Shown here one piece after another: positions 44,775 to 53,700 of a stretch of 64,000 bases of DNA. The translations under genes and the position numbers were made by a program. The stretch lies in the NCBI GenBank assembly GCA_965218625.1, contig CBDCLG010000016.1, forward strand, positions 310,001-374,000. Reading direction: 5' to 3'. Numbering within the stretch: position 1 is the stretch's first letter; each line of letters starts with the position of its first letter. The DNA is from Bin5 sp965218625 (lineage in GTDB: Bacteria > Chloroflexota > Anaerolineae > Caldilineales > Caldilineaceae). The notes below the pieces were generated by a model that was given only the letters and a program-made list of their open reading frames with translations, was not told where the DNA came from and did not search any database.

Positions 44775-45034
44775 CTTTGGAAGAAGTGCGATTGGGTCGT
44801 GTCTACATGAAAGGACAAGCATATCCCCATGCGAGACCTGCTAAAGCAACAGTTCGGCTATGACGAGTTTCTCCCGCTTCAGGAAGAGATCATTTCCAGC
44901 GTCATGGATGGAAAGGATGCGCTGGTGCTCATGCCGACGGGCGGGGGCAAATCCCTCTGCTACCAGTTGCCGGCGCTGCGGCTTGACGGGCTGACCCTGG
45001 TTATCTCGCCCCTGATCGCATTGATGAAGGACCA
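44672..45034 (+). repeat. Segmental duplication, copy 2
   Basis: Second copy of 41951-42313. It brings the dehydrogenase tail, the spacer with its AAAGGACAAGCAT leader, and the first ~69 recQ codons to the start of the RecQ-LRR gene. Past 45034 the DNA differs while the protein is still clearly RecQ. Confidence 0.9.
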
Positions 45035-47492
45035 AGTGGACTCCTTGAGGTCCAAAGGCATCGCCGCCGCCTTTATAAACAGTAGCCTTGCGCCTTCCGA
45101 AATAGACCGAATTCAAGTATTGACGCAGCGCAGACATATAAAGATCCTCTACATTGCCCCCGAAAGACTTGCAAAGAATAGCTTCTTACGCTTTCTCGCC
45201 AATCTCAGAATCAGTCTCGTTGCCGTTGACGAGGCCCATTGCATCTCAGTTTGGGGTCACGACTTTCGCCCTGACTACCGAAAGATCGGAGCCCTCCGTC
45301 GCAGCTTGCCGAGCGTACCATTTCTTGCACTTACTGCCACGGCAACTCCCTTTGTTAGACGGGACATTATAGAGCAATTGAAATTGAAGAATCCGGGGCT
45401 GTATGTCGACAGCTTTAATCGGCCTAACCTCAAGTACAGCGTTGCAGCCAAAAGGAGTGAGGAAGATAGTTACTCCCGGCTCAAAGATCTACTTGAGGAG
45501 TACCGGGGCAAACCTGCGATCGTCTATCGAACCAAGAGGAAAGACGTTTATCGTCTTGCAAAGCGCCTCCAAAGCGACGGCTTCAAGGCGTATTCGTACC
45601 ATGCAGGTTATGAGAATTCCGAGAGGCGCGTGATTCAGGATAGGTTTATGTCAGGACAAGCGGACATAATCGTTGCGACCATTGCTTTCGGTATGGGCAT
45701 CGACAAGTCCGACATTCGGCTCATTGTTCACTTTGACTTACCCATGTCATTGGAGAATTACTATCAAGAGACAGGCCGAGCTGGGCGCGACAAGCTGCCC
45801 AGCAACTGTGTCCTGTTCTACCGTAGGAGCGACAGAAAGACGCCTGACTACTTCATCGGTCAGATGAAAGACGAAAGGCAGCAGAAAAGTGCACGGAAAA
45901 AGTTGGAGCAGGTGCTGGAGTTTTGCGAGCTAGAAACTTGCCGGAGGTCGTATCTCCTTAACTATTTTGGCGAGTCCTACCAAAAGAAAAACTGCGGAAG
46001 TTGCGACTTATGCTTGGAGGTCGCGCAGAGGAGACCTGTGCCCAAGAGCCGATCTGGGCTTCCGATCAGTAGCGAAATAGGGGACTTAGACATACTCCTT
46101 GCCATTAGAGACAAGCTGGCAGGCAAAGGGTCTCTTAACTGGAGCAAAGGCATTGCCGAGAGTCAATGGGAGGGAGTCACCTATGACACGACGAAACGCC
46201 CTCATGGAGTTACCCGGTTGGAACTAGACGGGTTCGGTCTGACCGGTGTAATTCCACCTGAAATGGGGCAGCTTTCAGAACTGAGAACAGTTGACCTTGC
46301 GTCGAACAAGCTGACCGGTTCGATTCCTTCAGAATTGGGCAATCTCGCCTTCTTGGAATGCCTATTCCTTTACCAAAACGATTTGAGTGGGCCGATCCCC
46401 CCGGATTTGGGTAATCTCAAAAACATGAAGGCGTTGCTTCTCAGTGACTGCAGCGTGAGCGGGCCGATTCCAGCAGAATTGGGCAACCTAGCTAGTCTGG
46501 AAGCGTTGTTTCTCGACAATAACAACCTGAGCGGCCATATTCCGGTTGAGCTAGGCAATCTCACTGAACTAAACAACCTATACCTTAAGGGAAACAAGCT
46601 GACAGGATGCATTCCCGACGCTTGGAAGCAAGTTAGAGAATCCGACGTAGATAGACTTGATCTGCCTTATTGCGGAGACAAGCTTCAACCCCTCCAAGTT
46701 TCCAGCGACAAGAGTAACCTTGACACTCTCCTGGAGATTAGCGAATTTTTGGATGCAGGGGGCACTTTGAACTGGGACGAGCAAGTTTCAATTCTTGAAT
46801 GGGAGGGCGTTAGGCTGGACACATCCCAAGATCAGCCCAAAGTAACTGAATTGCGCCTCGCCGAGAAAGGATTGTCAGGTACTTTGCCGAATGAAATTGG
46901 CCGTCTCACGGATTTGAGAGTTCTGTATCTTAAGGGCAATGACCTGACTGGCGAGATTCCTCCAGAACTGGGATTGCTAAAGAAGCTCTATTGGCTCTCA
47001 TTGTCAAACAATCGTCTCTCCGGTTCGATTCCTCGAGAACTGGGCAATCAAATTTACTTGAAACGCCTGTACCTTCGAGGCAATTCCTTAGAAGGGACGA
47101 TACCACCAGATATAGGCCATTTGAAATGCTTAGAGTGGCTGGATCTCTCGCATAATAATTTGAGCGGCCTTATCCCTCCAGAGCTTGGCAAGCTCTCAGT
47201 TCTTGAATGCCTGCATTTATCACACAATTCTCTATCGGGCCCCATTCCTGACGAGATCGTCAGGCTACCTAAGCTCAGATCACTTTCGCTTTCGTCCAAC
47301 GGCTTCAGCGGGCCCGTTCCGGCACAATTGCAAGATTTAGCAGAGAATGACATTGCCTACATGGGCTTTCCTGTTGGTAGCGCGCCTGCCTCTAAACCTC
47401 AAGCGATACACCACGCTGGCGCGAGCTCGTCTCAGCGAAATTTGCTAGTCCGAGTCATCGACAAGATGAAGACTCAGTTGTCTCCTCGCTAA
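44829..47492 (+). CDS. RecQ helicase fused to two plant-type LRR blocks
   Basis: An 887-residue chimera. Residues 1 to about 395 are a complete RecQ helicase core: PTGGGKSLCYQLPAL, DEAHCISVWGHDFRPDY, ALTATAT, VATIAFGMGIDKSDIRLIVH, QETGRAGRD, and the zinc cysteines CELETC and NCGSCDLC. The RQC winged helix and HRDC are gone. In their place are two LRR blocks (about 417-610 and 629-843), each opened by a cap (LDILLAIRDKLAGKGSLNWS; LDTLLEISEFLDAGGTLNWD) and built of 24-residue repeats of the L-x-x-N-x-L-(S/T)-G-x-IP-x-ELG type. There is no signal peptide, so the LRRs are cytoplasmic. After codon ~69 the DNA is more A+T-rich than recQ. LRRs would offer a protein-binding surface; the partner is unknown. 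Confidence 0.92.
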   Translation: MRDLLKQQFGYDEFLPLQEEIISSVMDGKDALVLMPTGGGKSLCYQLPALRLDGLTLVISPLIALMKDQVDSLRSKGIAAAFINSSLAPSEIDRIQVLTQRRHIKILYIAPERLAKNSFLRFLANLRISLVAVDEAHCISVWGHDFRPDYRKIGALRRSLPSVPFLALTATATPFVRRDIIEQLKLKNPGLYVDSFNRPNLKYSVAAKRSEEDSYSRLKDLLEEYRGKPAIVYRTKRKDVYRLAKRLQSDGFKAYSYHAGYENSERRVIQDRFMSGQADIIVATIAFGMGIDKSDIRLIVHFDLPMSLENYYQETGRAGRDKLPSNCVLFYRRSDRKTPDYFIGQMKDERQQKSARKKLEQVLEFCELETCRRSYLLNYFGESYQKKNCGSCDLCLEVAQRRPVPKSRSGLPISSEIGDLDILLAIRDKLAGKGSLNWSKGIAESQWEGVTYDTTKRPHGVTRLELDGFGLTGVIPPEMGQLSELRTVDLASNKLTGSIPSELGNLAFLECLFLYQNDLSGPIPPDLGNLKNMKALLLSDCSVSGPIPAELGNLASLEALFLDNNNLSGHIPVELGNLTELNNLYLKGNKLTGCIPDAWKQVRESDVDRLDLPYCGDKLQPLQVSSDKSNLDTLLEISEFLDAGGTLNWDEQVSILEWEGVRLDTSQDQPKVTELRLAEKGLSGTLPNEIGRLTDLRVLYLKGNDLTGEIPPELGLLKKLYWLSLSNNRLSGSIPRELGNQIYLKRLYLRGNSLEGTIPPDIGHLKCLEWLDLSHNNLSGLIPPELGKLSVLECLHLSHNSLSGPIPDEIVRLPKLRSLSLSSNGFSGPVPAQLQDLAENDIAYMGFPVGSAPASKPQAIHHAGASSSQRNLLVRVIDKMKTQLSPR

Positions 47493-47542
47493 CACTGACA
47501 AAGCAGTAATTCGTAGTCTGGAATTCGGCAGGAACTCTGACT

Positions 47543-48577
47543 ATGACCTACAAATGCGCCATCGTCGGCGTGAGCGGCGGACGCGCCAACGGCCATGCCG
47601 CCGCATACGCGCACATCCCCCGCGGCCAACTGGCCTGCATCGCCACGCGCAACCGCGAGAATCTCGACGCATTCGGGGAGCGCTGGTCGGTTGACCGCCG
47701 CTATACCGACTACCGCGACATGTTCGCGCGCGAGAAGCCGGACCTGGTGCATGTCAACACGCCGCCCGACGTTCGCCTGGAGGTGATGGAGGCCGCCGAG
47801 GCCACCGGCGTCGGCGCGCTCATCATCGAGAAGCCGCTCGCGATCCAGGCCGAGGACTACCTGGCGATAGAGGCTTTCTCACAGAAAAGCAAACTGAAAG
47901 TGGCCATCAACCACCAGCTGCATTTCCATCCCCGCCGCAAGCATCTGCAGGAATTGGTCGGCGAGGGCGCAATCGGCGCGCTGCGCTTCATCGACGCCAG
48001 CGCCCGCATGAACATGGCCTACCAGGGGACACACGTCCTGCAATCGATCGCCGCTTTCCATCCGCAGGGCGTGCCGGGCGCCATCTTCGCCCAGGTTTCC
48101 GGCGCAAATGGCTTGCAGGAGAGCCCGAGAAACCACTACGCGCCCGACGCGACCGCGGCGACGATTCGCTACGAGGACGGCGTCGGCGCGCTGCTGCGCT
48201 GCGGAACAAACGGCGCCTATGCGCTGGCCGGCGATGAGCGCGTCAACGTGCATAAGCAGCTGACCGTATACGGCTCCGAAGGCCATGTCCATTGGAGCAT
48301 GTGGGGCTGGGAAACGTTGGTGCGGGGCCGGCGCGAGCGCGGAGAACACAACTATCGCGACGAGGACATTCTGGGCCAGGCGGCGATGACGGAGGCGGCG
48401 TTCGACTGGTTGGAGGACGATGGCCGCTCGCATCCCCTGAATCTCGATATGGCGCTGCAGGACTTCCACATCGTGCTCAAGTCTTATATGAGCGCGCTGA
48501 ACCGGCGGGAGGAGACGATGACAAGCGAGCTCCAGCCGAAGCTGATCGAGGCGCTTCGCAGCGAGCTTGGCGTTTAG
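47543..48577 (+). CDS. Gfo/Idh/MocA family oxidoreductase
   Basis: A 344-residue NAD(P)-dependent sugar or polyol dehydrogenase. The N-terminal Rossmann fold has CAIVGVSGGRANGHAAAY, a slightly unusual dinucleotide loop, and IATRNRENLDAF. The hallmark EKP is in IIEKPLAIQ, and the C-terminal alpha/beta domain includes INHQLHFHPRRKHLQELV with the catalytic His region. AGGAACT sits upstream of the ATG. It converges with the hydroxyacid dehydrogenase gene, 35 bp away. Likely part of sugar metabolism; substrate not resolved. Confidence 0.9.
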   Translation: MTYKCAIVGVSGGRANGHAAAYAHIPRGQLACIATRNRENLDAFGERWSVDRRYTDYRDMFAREKPDLVHVNTPPDVRLEVMEAAEATGVGALIIEKPLAIQAEDYLAIEAFSQKSKLKVAINHQLHFHPRRKHLQELVGEGAIGALRFIDASARMNMAYQGTHVLQSIAAFHPQGVPGAIFAQVSGANGLQESPRNHYAPDATAATIRYEDGVGALLRCGTNGAYALAGDERVNVHKQLTVYGSEGHVHWSMWGWETLVRGRRERGEHNYRDEDILGQAAMTEAAFDWLEDDGRSHPLNLDMALQDFHIVLKSYMSALNRREETMTSELQPKLIEALRSELGV

Positions 48578-48612
48578 CCGGGGATTTTACGATGACCGAG
48601 GACGGCGACCGG

Positions 48613-49650
48613 TCACCCGGCCTTGTGGCTCCTGACGCGCGTGCTGGCATAGCGGGGCGCCAGCTCGGGCTCGGCCCGTTGCAGGCGCAGCGGCGGCATG
48701 CCGTTGGCGATCGCTTCCAGGTCATCCAACACCATTTCGCCGATTTCCCAGAGAGCCTCCCTGATGGTGCCGGCCCGATGCGCGGAGAGGATGACGTTGG
48801 GCGCAGTGCGGATCGGATGGTCCGGTTCGAGCGGCTCCTGTGGGAACACGTCGATCGCGGCGCGGAAGCGGCCTTCGTGTAGCAGTTCGGTCAGGGCGTC
48901 GAAGTCGACGAGATGTGCGCGGCTGATTAAGATCAGTGCGGCGTCCGGGCGGATGCGTTCCAGCAGCGCGCGATCGAGCAGGGCTCGGTTTTCATGGGAA
49001 GGTACCGCCAGCACGAAGATGACCTGGGAAGTGGAGACAAGCTCTTCGAGCGGGAGCGGCTCGACTCCCTGGTGTCGCAAATATCGCTGCCCCAGCCAGG
49101 CATCGTAGGCGGCGACGCGGCATCCAAACGGTTCAAGCAGGGGGTGCAGGCAGCGGGCCAGTCCACCGTATCCGATGAAGCCGACCTGTTTGTTATAAAG
49201 GGTGAAATTCCCGACATTGCCGGCGTGCAGATATTGCTCATCCCTCCTTTGCATTGCCTGGTGGCCGTCGACGACCCCGCGTGCGCAGGCGATGGCCATG
49301 CCCAACGCCAACTCCGCGACCTGGCGGCCAAACGCCGGCGCGGCCGAAAGGACCCGGATCCCGTTGCGAAAACAGTAGGCATAGTCGAGCCGGGAGGGGA
49401 ACGCGCCGGAAACGGACAGAATCGCGCGCAGGTTCCCTAACCGGGGCAGCACGTCGCCGTAGCGCCAGTCCGAGCAGACCACCGCGTCGGCGCCGGCGAG
49501 CGCATCGACGGCCTGTTCCTGCGGCATCTGTTCCGACCTGCCCCAGACGACATTGACGACTTCGGGCAGACGGCGCATGTCGGCCGGAGAAAAGATCTCT
49601 TCCATCTTGCGGAAAAAGGGGTCGACGAGCACTGTGGGCTTGCTGGGCAT
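48613..49650 (-). CDS. D-isomer-specific 2-hydroxyacid dehydrogenase family protein
   Basis: A 345-residue NAD-dependent dehydrogenase of the phosphoglycerate/glyoxylate reductase family. The cofactor loop is VGFIGYGGLARCLHPLL, the substrate Arg is expected in LILISRAHLVDFDALTELL, the Glu is in AIDVFPQEPLEPDHPIR, and the catalytic His in VILSAHRAGTIREA. The N-terminal substrate domain includes LRAILSVSGAFPSRLDYAYC. It stands apart from its neighbours in a divergent arrangement with the NUDIX gene. It likely reduces a 2-keto acid made by sugar-acid dehydration. Confidence 0.9.
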   Translation of the reverse strand: MPSKPTVLVDPFFRKMEEIFSPADMRRLPEVVNVVWGRSEQMPQEQAVDALAGADAVVCSDWRYGDVLPRLGNLRAILSVSGAFPSRLDYAYCFRNGIRVLSAAPAFGRQVAELALGMAIACARGVVDGHQAMQRRDEQYLHAGNVGNFTLYNKQVGFIGYGGLARCLHPLLEPFGCRVAAYDAWLGQRYLRHQGVEPLPLEELVSTSQVIFVLAVPSHENRALLDRALLERIRPDAALILISRAHLVDFDALTELLHEGRFRAAIDVFPQEPLEPDHPIRTAPNVILSAHRAGTIREALWEIGEMVLDDLEAIANGMPPLRLQRAEPELAPRYASTRVRSHKAG

Positions 49651-49971
49651 ACGCGTTCCTGTGCGTGCGGGCCTGAGCTCGCGACAGATGCCGATGCCGC
49701 GAACTGGCCGTTTGGTTCACTTGATTTGTACTGCCGTGACGACTAGAATAGTTTGCACCGCGTCATCCAATAGCACAAACGGTACTGCCCAACCCCACCG
49801 CGACACCAGTTTCGCATAGACATTCGAAGGCTTTGAATTCACTCATATGCGGGAACCATTTCAAACAGGAGCACGTTCGTCCCATGTGTCAGCGTCTGCA
49901 AGCGCGGGCAGGTGGCCTAGGTCATGGGGCGCCCCCTCTGCAAGCCAGTTCCAAATCCACAGGGTGAACCC
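49651..49971. other. Intergenic region between divergent genes
   Basis: About 320 bp without a convincing gene; the only open frames are short and lack start context. A plus-strand promoter-like pair (49721-49749) lies inside. No tRNA or long inverted repeat is visible. Confidence 0.5.
49721..49749 (+). promoter_or_regulatory. Sigma70-type promoter, likely for the NUDIX gene
   Basis: TTGATT (49721-49726), a 17-bp spacer and TAGAAT (49744-49749) point toward the NUDIX start at 49972, leaving a leader of about 215 nt. Confidence 0.5.
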
Positions 49972-50727
49972 ATGAACATTCTGCCACACGCTGTCAACCG
50001 CTTCAACGGCATCGAGATTAACACTGATGAACTGCCCAATGATGCAGCCGTCTTTGAGCAGGACCTGTCCGCTTCGCTGGTGAAATGGGTCCAGGATGCG
50101 CGCTTTCTGGTCTGGCTGCATCTGCCGATAGAGCGGGCCGCGCTGGTGCCGATCGCGACCGCGGCCGGTTTCGTTTTTCACCACACCGAGCCCAACTATG
50201 TGCAGCTCGTGCGCAAACTGCAGGAAGACACCCTGGTCCCCGGCTACGCCACCCACTACATCGGCGCCGGCGGCGTCGTCATCAACGACCGGCGCGAGCT
50301 GCTGGTCGTCTCCGAGCGGCACCGCGGTTCGGCCCGGCCCTACTACAAGCTGCCCGGCGGCGCGCTCCATCCCGGCGAACATTTGGCCGCGGCGGTCATT
50401 CGCGAAGTCTACGAAGAGACCGGCGTGGAGACCGAGTTCGAAGCGGTCGTCTGCTGGCGCCACTGGCACGGCTACCGCTACGGCAAGTCGGATATCTACT
50501 TCATCTGCCGCCTTTCGCCCCTGACCGAAGAGATCGAGCGCGACGACTGGGAGATCGACGAGTGCCTGTGGATGCCGGTTGACGAATACTTGCAACACGA
50601 TCTGGTGGGCGACTTCAACCGCGCCATCGTCGAGGCCGCGATCAAGACGCCCGGCCTCAAGAACCTGTGGATGGACGGCTACGACGACCCGACCAAGCGG
50701 GAGTTCTACTGGCCTGATTTTGACTAG
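49972..50727 (+). CDS. NUDIX hydrolase with NUDT6-like pre-NUDIX domain
   Basis: A 251-residue protein. Residues about 7-75 (FNGIEINTDELP through ARFLVWLHLPIERAALVPIA to GFVFHHTEPNYVQL) match the N-terminal domain seen in eukaryotic NUDT6 and plant NUDX2/8-type proteins. The catalytic domain has GAGGVVINDRRELLVV and the NUDIX box GGALHPGEHLAAAVIREVYEETGV. It would cleave a nucleotide-diphosphate or CoA-like substrate with Mg2+. The start at ATG 49972 gives MNILPHAVNRFNG. It precedes the LRR lipoprotein gene by 72 bp. Confidence 0.88.
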   Translation: MNILPHAVNRFNGIEINTDELPNDAAVFEQDLSASLVKWVQDARFLVWLHLPIERAALVPIATAAGFVFHHTEPNYVQLVRKLQEDTLVPGYATHYIGAGGVVINDRRELLVVSERHRGSARPYYKLPGGALHPGEHLAAAVIREVYEETGVETEFEAVVCWRHWHGYRYGKSDIYFICRLSPLTEEIERDDWEIDECLWMPVDEYLQHDLVGDFNRAIVEAAIKTPGLKNLWMDGYDDPTKREFYWPDFD

Positions 50728-50799
50728 CCTGCGCCAGCAGATGGAGCCGTTCGCGTGACCCCCGGTAGCGAGAACAATCAGAATAAGGGGATATTGCGT

Positions 50800-53700
50800 A
50801 TGATGACGGCACCTGCTGGGCGATCAATGCTTGTTTGGTCGAAAGGCCTCCTCCATAGCACTCGCCCTCACAAAACAGCACTGCTTCTCCTTTGTGTGGT
50901 CCTCTTCATGCAAATTGCGGCCGCGTGCTCCGACGCGGAGACGCTACTCTGCCCGACCGGAACCGACCCCGACGCCACCGTACAACCCAACCCCGGCTCA
51001 GTCGAGGACTGCGAAATCCTTCTCAGCATCAGGGATACACTGGCGGGCGAAGCCTCCCTGAACTGGCATGCAGAGACTCCAATCGGTGATTGGGAAGGGG
51101 TCGAGATTGACACCTCTATGTTTCCGGCGCGCATAACGGAGCTGGCCCTCGTCGACAAGAGTCTTACCGGTACAGTTCCATCTGAGCTGGGCAGCCTTGC
51201 CCGTCTGGAGCTGCTTGACCTCGCCCATAACGAACTGACCGGAGGGATACCGCCCGAATTGGGCAATCTATCCAACCTTACCGAGCTCTATCTCCCTTTC
51301 AATCGCCTGACCGGAACAGTTCCACCTGCGTTGGGCAGTCTTGCCAGCCTGAGGCTTCTGAGCCTTGCCTGGAACGACCTTGAAGGCGAGATCCCGCCTG
51401 CGCTTCGAAACCTGGAAGAACTGGAAGGGTTGGATTTGAAGGACAACGCGCTGTCGGGCTTCATCCCCGTCGGAATCGGCCGCCTCCCCAAGCTGACAGA
51501 GCTGATCCTGAACGGTAACGAACTTTCCGGGCCGATTCCCCCCGAACTGGGCAACCTCTCCCAACTTCGTCACCTTCATCTGTTCAGCAACGAACTGTCT
51601 GGAGGGATTCCGGTCGAACTGGCGCAGCTCTCCAACCTGGAGGGCCTTTATCTCGCCAACAACCAGCTGACCGGGCCGATTCCTCTTGAGCTGGCGCAAC
51701 TGCCCAACCTGAAGTGGCTCTATTTGTCGGACAACAGACTGGAGGGCTCGATACCGCCGGAACTGGGCAGTATCAGCACTCTTAGAATCCTTGGAATCCA
51801 GAATGCCAATATGACGGGCGAGATCCCGCCTGAGTTGGGGCGTCTATCCAACTTGCAATCTCTGCACCTCGAAGGCAACAACCTCTCCGGGCAGATCCCT
51901 CCCGAACTGGGCAACCTCGGCAGCCTGCAAAGCCTGGTCCTGGCCGGCAACAGCCTGACCGGCGCGATTCCGGTGGAGCTGGGCCGCCTCGCCGAACTCA
52001 ACCAGCTGTGGTTTGCAGGCAACCATCTGACCGGGGAGATCCCAACCGAACTGGCCCGCCTCTCCAAGCTGCGGTGGCTCGGACTCAATCTGAACGACCT
52101 GTCAGGGCCGATCCCGGCCGAACTTGGGCGCCTGTCCAATCTTGAGATTCTGGACCTGTCCTACAACTACCTGGTGGGGCCCTTACCGGCGGAGTTCGGC
52201 AATCTCTCAAAATTGGAAAAGCTCCTTCTTGCCGGCACCGGGCTGAATGACGCAATTCCACCTGAGCTGGGGCGCCTCTCCAGACTCAAGGAGCTTATTC
52301 TCAATGGGAACAATCTGACCGGGGCCATCCCCACCGAGCTGGGCGCACTGGCCAACCTGGAAAAGCTGCACCTCTTCAACAACCATCTGGAAGGTGCGAT
52401 TCCGCCCGAGCTGGGCCACTTGGTCAACCTGCAGGAGCTTGCCCTGGATAGCAACAGGCTGACAGGGTCGATTCCTGCCGAATTGGCAAAGTTGGCATAC
52501 TTGCGGGAGTTCAGGGTTGTCTCGAATCCACTGAGCGGCTGCGTTCCCGAGGCGTTCCGCGGACGGAGCAGCAATGATACCTACAGCCTGGGGCTGCCCT
52601 ATTGCGATGAGGTCACGCACGTTGCGCACTGTTCCAACGGTATCGCGGTCGCCAATCCCGGCCAGTACCCCGCGTTGGTGGAGGACTGCGTTACGTTGCT
52701 GGAGATCAGGGATTCGCTGGCCGGGACCGCATCCATGAACTGGGGCGGGCAGATTTCCATCTATGAATGGCAGGGCGTTGCTATCGGCGGAAGCGGGCAA
52801 CCGTTGCGGGTGATCGAACTCCGGCTGGAAGGCGCAGGGTTGACGGGCGTCATCCCTGAACAGTTGGCGCGTCTCAAGCATTTGGAGGGGCTGTGGCTGC
52901 AGAACAACCAGTTGACGGGAGAGATTCCGGCCCGGCTGGGGTGGCTGGACAATTTGGAGTGGCTGTGGCTCCACGGCAATCAGCTTACGGGACAGATTCC
53001 GCCCGAGTTGGGCCGGCTGGCGAAATTGAAGGGACTGAGCCTGCGCGAAAACAGGCTGACAGGTACCGTTCCGGCGCAGTTGGGGCAGCTCTCGCAACTG
53101 GAGTGGCTGCGCCTTGACGTCAACGGCTTGGAAGGGGCGATTCCCACCGAGCTGGGCAACCTGGGGAAATTGGAGGGGCTGGGACTGCACAGGAACAGGT
53201 TAACCGGGACCATTCCACCTGAACTGGGTCGTCTCGAAAATCTGGAGTGGCTGCGTCTCGACGACAATCGACTGGTGGGCGGAATTCCCCCAGAGCTGGG
53301 CAATCTGACGAAGCTGACGGGGCTGGGACTTCAGGAGAACCGGCTAACGGGGGCGATTCCTCCACAGCTGGGCAAGCTCGTCCTGCTCGAGTGGCTGCAC
53401 CTCAATAACAATGATCTGACCGGGCCGGTGCCTGCGGAGCTGGGCAATCTCGCTCTGCTGGAGTGGCTACGGCTCGACGGCAACCGTCTCACGGGGGAGA
53501 TTCCGACCGAATGGGGCAGACTCTCGAAGCTGAGGGAACTGCGCCTGTCACAAAACCAACTGACCGGCCCCCTGCCGCCCGCGCTAAGTTCACTTCCCAT
53601 TCTGCGGGAACAGGATCTGGACGGAACCCGGTTGATCGACTGCGTCCCCGACGGGCTGCGCGCCGAAACGAGCGAGGTACAGCCTGGAATCGGCTTGCCA

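Noticed and set aside
44433..44822. A 129-codon minus-strand frame ahead of the RecQ-LRR gene
   Set aside because: It is the shadow of the duplicated dehydrogenase tail; the same shadow exists at 41001-42101.
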